A DNA stretch of 5,009 bases, from contig SLOW01000134.1 in assembly GCA_007132315.1 (NCBI GenBank), positions 1 to 5,009 on the forward strand. Reading direction: 5' to 3'. Under the pieces are notes generated by a model, which made no database searches, was not told the origin of the DNA, and worked only from the letters and a program-made list of their open reading frames with translations. The position numbers were made by a program, and so were the translations under genes. Each line of letters opens with the position of its first letter. Positions within the stretch are counted from its first letter, which is position 1. This document shows, one piece after another, positions 1 through 5,009 of this stretch. This DNA comes from Opitutales bacterium (GTDB lineage: Bacteria; Verrucomicrobiota; Verrucomicrobiia; Opitutales; T3Sed10-336).

Positions 1-3000
1 ATACACATGGTGACGGACGGATCACCCTGGAGGAGATGACGGCTTATGTGAGCGCCTGGCAAAACGGGACTGACTGGCAGGATGGAAATCCCGTTTCCGA
101 GCAATTCATGCGTCAGGCGGTTTATCTTTGGCGGAGCGGCGAGGAGTACCGGGAAATTCCGGGTGCTCCGGCGCCCTCGGGATGGGTTCCGGATCCCGCG
201 GGCGAAACCTTCGTCGGTCTGGCCGATCTTGCCCCGAAACCGCTGGACGTCGTCGAAATCTTCGGTCTTCCGGTCGATCCGGAAACGGTATCGGTCGATT
301 TTACCGTGACCGGCCATGCGGGCGAGTTCGCCGCCCACCTGACTTCCACGGAAGAGGGACGGCCGGCGCTGTTTGTTCCTCTCAACCCGTACGAGTTGAC
401 CGGCGGCGGCCGGCTCACATTCCGATTGACCGACGGATCCGATTTCTGGATTGCCGGACCGATCGAACTCCGGGAACTGCCGGAAGCGCCCGACGCGTTC
501 CAGACAACCCGCGATTCCGTCGTGAACTGGATCGAAAACTTCGGGCAAACGGTCGAGGCCGATATCGCCGCGCTGCTCGACGAGCCGATCGACGAGGTTC
601 CCGATGCCGTCCTTCCCCTTGACGCCTTGCTGCACGAAATCAAGGGACCCGCCGTCGGGAACAACCTGGACGCCCTGTTGAACGGAAGCGCCCCATCGCT
701 GGAAGGCGAGCCCCTTGATTGGGATCTCGCGGAGCGGATTCTGCACAAACGAACCGCCGGCACGCCCCTTCCAACACTGGATGCGCCGGATACGCTGTCC
801 ATCGCGTCGGCCGCCGTCGCCTCCGACCCGGTTCACTCCCACCAGGTCGAGATCGACTCTGGCGTCGATCTGGCCCGCAAGATGGAACAACAGGCGACTG
901 CCGAGCGGACTTTGGAGGCGCTGGAAATGATCGAGGATCCCCTCGGCACGCTGGGCGACCGTTTGGATTCCCTCGACAACGTTCTCGAAAATATGGAAGC
1001 CGAGTTTGAAGCCGACGCGGACATGATCGGCGCGAGGCGAGACGATCTCAGGGCGGCCAAGCGGGCGATGACTCACGTCAGTTGGTTCAAGGACATCGTC
1101 AAGCTCATCAACTTTTACAATCAAGGCGTTCTGCCGCACCGTTTCGCCGCCATGTCCGTGCGGTTGGACCGGGATTATATTGTGGAGGACGACTGCGATT
1201 CATCGGCGCGAATCAGCGCACTCGCCTCCGTGGTCAGCCGGCCGGTTACCTATGGGGCGGAAAAGTCTTTTTTGCCGGACGTCCTGCAAGGCGTGAATAT
1301 CCCCGACGTCCTGTCCTCGTTCGAGGTGGATGTCCCCACGGGGCAGGTGACCTTTTCACCCACAGGGGTTGCCATCGAAGGGGAATGGGTGCCGGAGTTT
1401 ACCTGGTCGAATATCGAGATCGCCACCGGATCCATTGATAACACGGAGGAGCTGATCGCCGTTGAAATCGAGGATGGGCCTCTGCTGGCTACGGCCCGCA
1501 GAGATGGATTGGGAGAGACCGCACCTATCATCGGAAGCGAGGTCAGGCTCAATGCCGAATCGGAAACTTATGCCGGAGAGACCGGACCGGTCGCGATCGG
1601 CGTGAGGGCCAGACCGGAGCACTTCGGGGGCAAGACGATCCAGCGTTTTGTCGACTACGAAATACGCCCGCTCAATCCCCTCCTCATCGAACATCCCGGA
1701 AGTATTTCTCCCGGAGAAACGGATCTCGAAATCAGAGCGACCATGACCAACGCCCGTTCCCAGGGACTCGAATTTATCGAGTGGGAGGTGACGGATGCCC
1801 ATGGCGCGGACATCGGGGACGTCGTGGCGAAATTCGAGGAGGGTGAGGTCTATTTGCTCGAAATCCCCTCCACCCCCGAATCGAACGATGCCTACCCGCT
1901 GCGGGTCACGTTTCGCAGCACGACGGAAGAATGTCTGCGCGGTCACGAACTCGCTCCGGTCCGTGAATCCAGTGTGTCCATTCATGCCGGCGGATTCATC
2001 ATACATCCCTTCGTGAGTTGCCTCGCACAGGGAAGCCCGCAGGACTTCACGGTCCAATGGCCGGAGGGCGAAGTTCCCGATACGGTGTCCTCGGTGACCT
2101 GGTCCATCGTGGAAGGCGGGGGTATGTTGGAGGAAGCGGGGCCGTTCGAGGCGGTTTATTCTCCACCGGCCGGGAGCGGCGTGGTCGTCCTGCGGGCGGA
2201 GAACAGCGACGATCCCGAGCAATTCGCCACGCGCCAGTTTTCGGTCAATTGCAGCGCGACCTCCAGTTTTAGGTTCCTGAAGGACGAGGCGTTTCCTCCC
2301 ACGCCGGGTGTGGTCCAGACGGTGTTTTTCGATTCCACGTTCAGTACGGCCGAAATCTTTCCGGCGAATACGGACTGGATCGCCGCCAGCGCCCTCTTCA
2401 GCATCGAGGAAGTCGTTCCCCGGGGGACCGCGGGCACGACCTCCCAGGCCAGCGGGACTTTCACCGGCGCCGGGGTGGCCATGGCCCCTTCACCGCATTC
2501 TCCGATCCCCGGCATGTTGTTCACCTTCGCGGCGGATCGCGACGATTCCGGCAATTCCCTGGAGTATGTAGACCCGGACTCGCCTGGGCGCGACTACACG
2601 GTTGCAGCCGGTATCCGTTTGGCGGAGACCGTGGCTCCCTCCAGAAACATGAATTTGAGCGGGAACTCGCTTGAAATCGAATTCGACGGCGAAGGACTCA
2701 GCGGCGCCGGCGGCTTCGACATCGAGCATTACTCGTGGAACACGGATGGAGGCATGTTCGCCGAGGGAGAGACGGTCGTTTTGGCCTTTCCGATTGAAGC
2801 CGAGCGCCGGTGGGTTCAGTTGACGGTTATAGACGCCAATGGAAACTCCGCCAGGCAAGTGGCCTATTTCGATGTGGTTGAAATCGAGGGCGCCTTTTCG
2901 TTTGGCTTTCTGCACGACGGCGATCAACACACGGCGGTGAACTCGCCGGAGGACCTTTTCGAGGCGCAATCCGTGGGAGCGTTCAACGGCGTCTATACGA

Positions 3001-3098
3001 GCGGCTCTCCCGTGACGACGAGCACCACGGATCCGCCCGACGGAATCGGGCTCTACCCCGAATTCATAATCAGGTACACAGGAAGGATCTTCGATTGA
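1..3098 (+). CDS. Large multidomain extracellular protein with dockerin-like EF-hand, coiled coil and Ig/PKD-like domains (5' partial)
   Basis: I do not recognise this protein as a whole. The frame is open from base 3 to the TGA at 3096-3098 and is cut by the left edge. The codons before the ATG at 36 read T-H-G-D-G-R-I-T-L-E-E, which are positions 2-12 of an EF-hand/dockerin loop. Bases 1-2 (AT) fit the end of a GAT codon for Asp at position 1. The GGAGG at 29-33 is therefore coding sequence, not a start signal. Numbering from Met36, the parts are: a helical second half of the dockerin-like module (about 1-40); a beta domain ending in 'GGG-L-F-L-DG' (about 75-148); a mostly helical region (150-240); a helical stretch with Leu/Val heptads (280-345); beta-rich sequence (430-545); an Ig-like domain (548-650); another Ig-like domain bracketed by Cys662 and Cys739; an unassigned beta region (745-865); and a PKD-like domain (880-948, with 'YSWNTDGG' and 'VIDANGNSA'). 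There is no transmembrane segment, LPXTG or other sorting tail. It is acidic and Cys-poor, which suggests export, but the signal peptide would lie outside the window. A role in surface structure, adhesion or binding is only inferred. Confidence 0.85.
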   Translation, partial: THGDGRITLEEMTAYVSAWQNGTDWQDGNPVSEQFMRQAVYLWRSGEEYREIPGAPAPSGWVPDPAGETFVGLADLAPKPLDVVEIFGLPVDPETVSVDFTVTGHAGEFAAHLTSTEEGRPALFVPLNPYELTGGGRLTFRLTDGSDFWIAGPIELRELPEAPDAFQTTRDSVVNWIENFGQTVEADIAALLDEPIDEVPDAVLPLDALLHEIKGPAVGNNLDALLNGSAPSLEGEPLDWDLAERILHKRTAGTPLPTLDAPDTLSIASAAVASDPVHSHQVEIDSGVDLARKMEQQATAERTLEALEMIEDPLGTLGDRLDSLDNVLENMEAEFEADADMIGARRDDLRAAKRAMTHVSWFKDIVKLINFYNQGVLPHRFAAMSVRLDRDYIVEDDCDSSARISALASVVSRPVTYGAEKSFLPDVLQGVNIPDVLSSFEVDVPTGQVTFSPTGVAIEGEWVPEFTWSNIEIATGSIDNTEELIAVEIEDGPLLATARRDGLGETAPIIGSEVRLNAESETYAGETGPVAIGVRARPEHFGGKTIQRFVDYEIRPLNPLLIEHPGSISPGETDLEIRATMTNARSQGLEFIEWEVTDAHGADIGDVVAKFEEGEVYLLEIPSTPESNDAYPLRVTFRSTTEECLRGHELAPVRESSVSIHAGGFIIHPFVSCLAQGSPQDFTVQWPEGEVPDTVSSVTWSIVEGGGMLEEAGPFEAVYSPPAGSGVVVLRAENSDDPEQFATRQFSVNCSATSSFRFLKDEAFPPTPGVVQTVFFDSTFSTAEIFPANTDWIAASALFSIEEVVPRGTAGTTSQASGTFTGAGVAMAPSPHSPIPGMLFTFAADRDDSGNSLEYVDPDSPGRDYTVAAGIRLAETVAPSRNMNLSGNSLEIEFDGEGLSGAGGFDIEHYSWNTDGGMFAEGETVVLAFPIEAERRWVQLTVIDANGNSARQVAYFDVVEIEGAFSFGFLHDGDQHTAVNSPEDLFEAQSVGAFNGVYTSGSPVTTSTTDPPDGIGLYPEFIIRYTGRIFD
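3080..3086 (+). promoter_or_regulatory. Ribosome binding site for the downstream secreted protein gene
   Basis: AGGAAGG is a good Shine-Dalgarno match and lies inside the last codons of the large upstream gene. It is 11 bases before the ATG at 3098 and 8 bases before an in-frame TTG at 3095. The spacing alone slightly favours TTG. The ATG is preferred because it is the canonical codon, forms a TGATG overlap with the upstream stop, and gives the same signal peptide minus one Met. The choice adds or removes one residue only. Confidence 0.6.
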
Positions 3099-3871
3099 TG
3101 AAAGCCCGACGTGCAAATCACCCTATCCTTATCGCGACGGCCGTTTGTATGGGCTTGGTCGCCTTGCCTGGATCGCTGCCGGGAAACGCCTCGCGGGCGG
3201 AATCGGGCGGAACACCCGGCGGGATTGTCATTACGGTCGCCCCGCCGGCCGGAACAAGCGCCTATGGTGTGGAAGAGGCCCTTCCGTTCGGAGTTTATCC
3301 ATCGTCGATCAGCCACGAGGGTGTTTTCGATCGCCACACAAGCAAGGTGAAGTGGGGGCCCTTCCCGGACGATCAGGTGCGTGAGTTGACTCTCGAGATC
3401 CGAGGAACCGAAGGCGCACTGAACCTGGCTGGCAGCGTGAGTTACGACGCGACCGGTTCGATCGCCATTGCCGGAATCAGCGAGGCGACCCTGCCGGGCC
3501 TCGACACTTATTTCGAGGGGTGGCAGTCCCGCCACCTGGACCTCAACCTCTCGACCTTTTCCGGCAGGCACGTGATTTCCGGCGCCACGCTTCCGCTGCT
3601 CGCACAGTACGCTATGGGCGTGCATCCCGAAGCCGGCGGCTCGCCGTTCGCGATCGTGTCCGGGCCGTCCGGCCCTGAAATTCGCTATGTTCGAGATACG
3701 CGCAGAAACGACGTTACGATTAAGGTGGAAAATTCGGGTGATCTGACAGCCTGGAGCCCGTTGGAGGTCTCGGGTCCGCAGACGGGGATGCTGGATCAGC
3801 ACAGGGAAGAAATCAGAATCTCCGCCGATGAGGATACCTTTTATCGATTGCGGTTCATTCGTGTGCCTTGA
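3098..3871 (+). CDS. Secreted protein with a 'KVKWGPF'-type beta module and a degenerate verrucomicrobial C-terminal module
   Basis: This 257-residue protein has no function I can name. Residues 1-34 form a Sec signal peptide: basic MKARR, a hydrophobic core (about 9-25), and a likely cut after Ser-Arg-Ala34. Residues 41-126 match a beta module I know from large secreted planctomycete and verrucomicrobial proteins, where it often precedes dockerin-type EF-hands; its hallmarks here are 'GTSAYGVEE', 'GVFD' and 'KVKWGPF' followed by an 'SVSYDATGSIAIAG' strand pair. Residues 135-257 resemble the module ending many verrucomicrobial exported proteins: a Trp near the start ('FEGW'), 'LPLLAQYAMGVHPE', 'VTIKVENSGDLTAWSPL', and a closing 'FYRLRFIRV'. 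The usual DPDGDG-type calcium loop before 'LP-LL-EYA' is absent; 'SGRHVISGAT' stands there instead. The start codon overlaps the stop of the large upstream gene by one base, so coupled translation is expected and the two products probably work together outside the cytoplasm. An alternative start at TTG 3095 adds one Met. It could be a diverged small relative or accessory of the large protein; this is inference. Confidence 0.85.
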   Translation: MKARRANHPILIATAVCMGLVALPGSLPGNASRAESGGTPGGIVITVAPPAGTSAYGVEEALPFGVYPSSISHEGVFDRHTSKVKWGPFPDDQVRELTLEIRGTEGALNLAGSVSYDATGSIAIAGISEATLPGLDTYFEGWQSRHLDLNLSTFSGRHVISGATLPLLAQYAMGVHPEAGGSPFAIVSGPSGPEIRYVRDTRRNDVTIKVENSGDLTAWSPLEVSGPQTGMLDQHREEIRISADEDTFYRLRFIRVP

Positions 3872-4079
3872 ACGATTTTCCGACGGGTCGCCGGTTGCGC
3901 CGAATGCGAGAGTGGACACGATGATTGGAGGATGTGTTGTCAGGCGGCAAGGCCGGAACTCTTCTTGCTTGGCACTTCGAGGGACGGGATCGCAAAATTG
4001 ATGGCGAGGCGGGCGTTCGGGAGTCCGATTTGAATTGATTCTTGAGCCTGCCCTTAGACAATCAGTTGATCGTCAGGCA
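3872..4079 (+). other. Intergenic region between the secreted-protein gene and the permease gene
   Basis: I see no convincing gene, RNA gene, promoter or terminator in these 208 bases. A 5-bp stem is possible (GCAAG at 3947-3951 with CTTGC at 3964-3968, 12-base loop), but no T-run follows, so it is not a supported terminator. TTGATT at 4035-4040 and TTGAGC at 4043-4048 resemble -35 boxes, but no good -10 box sits at proper spacing. GGAGG at 3927-3931 precedes tiny reading frames of about 33 codons that look non-coding. The permease frame is open back to 4002 and includes a TTG at 4035, 11 bases after a GGGAG (4019-4023), so part of the gap could be a leader extension of that gene. Confidence 0.6.
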
Positions 4080-5009
4080 ATGGTGCTATCGGAAATAGTT
4101 CCGGCCTTGCTGGCAGCGTCTCCTTTGTTGCTGGTGGTCGTTCTCATGGTGTTCTTTCACTGGCCCGCCACACGCGCCGGTGCCGTTGCGCTCTTGACGG
4201 CGCTCGGACTCGCCGTGGCGGTCTTCGGCTATGGTCGTCAGGTTTATCCGAACCTCGGAGCTCTTGGCGCGACCGGCGGAGCGGGGATGGAGGCTGTTTT
4301 CACCACGGTTACGATTCTCTGGATTATCGGACCGGCCATCTGCATTTATAACCTGCAAAGAGTCACCGGCGGAATCGACGTTCTTTGCGAAGCGATGGGA
4401 AAGCTCTCGAGCGATCGACGTTTGACCGCCCTGCTGGTCGCCTGGTTTTTCGCTCTCTTCATGGAGGGCGCCGCCGGCTTCGGCACGCCGATCGCCCTGG
4501 CAGCTCCTTTTCTTGTCAGCGCCGGGTTCAAACCATTGGAAGCGGTGACCCTGGCACTGGTCGGCCACGCCGTGGGCGTCTCATTCGGTGCCGTGGGGAC
4601 TCCGGTAATTCCGCAGGTTCAAGCCACAGGTCTGCTGCCGCTCGATATTTCCCGCGCCACCGGGATCTACCATAGCCTTCTCGGTTGGGTGATGCTCGCC
4701 GTCCTGGCCTACCTGATCCGAAGGAGCGGCCCGGACATATCCGGCACCTCGATGTGGAAATGGGCGCTGCTCGCAGCGGTCGCTTTTCTTGTGCCTTTTT
4801 TTCTGATTTCCCGTTACATCGGCCCGGAATTGCCGACTCTTGGCGGAGCGTTTATCGGCGGCTTGATATTCGTTGGAGCAATGGTTTTCTTCGGGCGCTC
4901 CGATAAGGCGGGCGGCGAGAAAGCGGTTGCTGTTCCAGGCGGCCTTTCCGTGTTTCGGGCGGCGGGGCCCTATCTGACTGTGATCGTCCTTGTGCTTCTG
5001 ACCCGCCTA
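4080..5009 (+). CDS. lctP: LctP-family L-lactate/glycolate permease, N-terminal part (3' partial)
   Basis: The frame is open for 310 codons and runs off the right edge; full-length family members are usually about 500-560 residues. The LctP (LldP/GlcA) family carries lactate, and in some members glycolate, across the inner membrane, generally with protons. The diagnostic stretch is at residues 119-176: a hydrophobic helix leading into 'FMEGAAGFGTPIALAAPFLV', then 'GFKPLEAVTLALVGHAV' and 'SFGAVGTPV'. The visible end, 'AAGPYLTVIVLVLLTRL' (294-310), matches the conserved 'PY-----L-LTRL' segment of the family. Hydrophobic segments lie at about 6-26, 33-50, 72-91, 115-125, 135-149, 155-176, 199-213, 227-244, 253-271 and 294-307. 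The ATG at 4080 was chosen because it gives a typical short N-terminus, although only AGG at 4075-4077 lies upstream, 2 bases away. A TTG at 4035 would add 15 residues and has a weak, distant GGGAG. The substrate cannot be settled from sequence. The 208-base gap suggests a unit separate from the upstream pair. lctP is a family name here, not a proven orthologue. Confidence 0.9.
   Translation, partial: MVLSEIVPALLAASPLLLVVVLMVFFHWPATRAGAVALLTALGLAVAVFGYGRQVYPNLGALGATGGAGMEAVFTTVTILWIIGPAICIYNLQRVTGGIDVLCEAMGKLSSDRRLTALLVAWFFALFMEGAAGFGTPIALAAPFLVSAGFKPLEAVTLALVGHAVGVSFGAVGTPVIPQVQATGLLPLDISRATGIYHSLLGWVMLAVLAYLIRRSGPDISGTSMWKWALLAAVAFLVPFFLISRYIGPELPTLGGAFIGGLIFVGAMVFFGRSDKAGGEKAVAVPGGLSVFRAAGPYLTVIVLVLLTRL

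Noticed and set aside
122..802. Long minus-strand open frame opposite the large gene
   Set aside because: Its product is rich in Ser, Arg, Gly and Pro with no recognisable motif, as expected for an antisense shadow of a GC-rich gene. The plus strand shows clear protein domains.
1356..2222. 288-codon minus-strand open frame opposite the Ig-like region
   Set aside because: The plus-strand frame is clearly coding (Ig-like domains, regular hydrophobic pattern). The antisense product has no hydrophobic core or family signature.
2490..3116. 208-codon minus-strand open frame over the PKD-like end of the large gene
   Set aside because: It is an antisense shadow; no recognisable domain, and it overlaps the whole C-terminal domain of the real gene.
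3053..3919. 288-codon minus-strand open frame covering the secreted-protein gene
   Set aside because: The plus strand has a signal peptide, a ribosome binding site and recognisable modules. The antisense product is Arg/Gly-rich and featureless. Having the same length as the other antisense frame is coincidence.
3872..3920. Possible transcription terminator after the secreted-protein gene
   Set aside because: Only very short GC stems (CGAC/GTCG, CGG/CCG) can be drawn, with no following T-run.
3932..4033. Tiny plus-strand frame (ATG 3932, 33 codons) directly after a GGAGG
   Set aside because: The ribosome binding site has zero spacing to the ATG and the product looks random. The overlapping GTG/TTG frame (3934 or 3937 to 4038) is equally short and unsupported.
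4061..4070. Short palindrome ATCA-GT-TGAT before the permease start
   Set aside because: A four-base arm with a two-base centre is expected by chance, and no second copy or promoter context supports an operator.
4086..4568. 160-codon minus-strand open frame opposite the permease
   Set aside because: The plus-strand frame carries the LctP signature and regular transmembrane helices. The antisense product is the typical polar complement of hydrophobic codons.

Overview
The window holds three plus-strand genes and one 208-base gap. The moderately GC-rich coding sequence and the extracellular module types suggest a Gram-negative bacterium of the Planctomycetota-Verrucomicrobiota group, most likely Verrucomicrobiota (Opitutae-like). 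The best clue is the second protein. It ends in the module seen at the C-termini of many large secreted verrucomicrobial proteins ('LP-LL-EYA-G--P', then 'V-V--S-DL--W', then 'FYRLR'). This taxonomic call is inference from family memory, not a database result. The acidic composition of the large protein would fit a marine or salt-tolerant lifestyle, but that is weaker.

Bases 1-3098 are the 3' part of a very large gene cut by the left edge. Its first visible codons encode most of an EF-hand/dockerin-type calcium loop, so the ATG at base 36 is an internal methionine. After this come a beta-rich domain, a helical region with a clear heptad repeat, and several Ig-like/PKD-like beta domains. I do not recognise the protein as a whole.

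Bases 3098-3871 encode a 257-residue protein with a Sec signal peptide. Its ATG shares a base with the stop codon of the large gene (TGATG), so the two are very probably co-transcribed and translationally coupled. It carries two modules of the same extracellular type, including a degenerate form of the verrucomicrobial C-terminal module. The pair probably acts outside the cytoplasm, perhaps as a surface or matrix system. No function can be assigned from the sequence.

Bases 3872-4079 carry no convincing gene, terminator or promoter. From base 4080 an uninterrupted frame runs off the right edge (310 codons). It encodes the N-terminal part of an LctP-family lactate/glycolate-type permease, an inner-membrane carrier with no evident functional link to the two upstream proteins.
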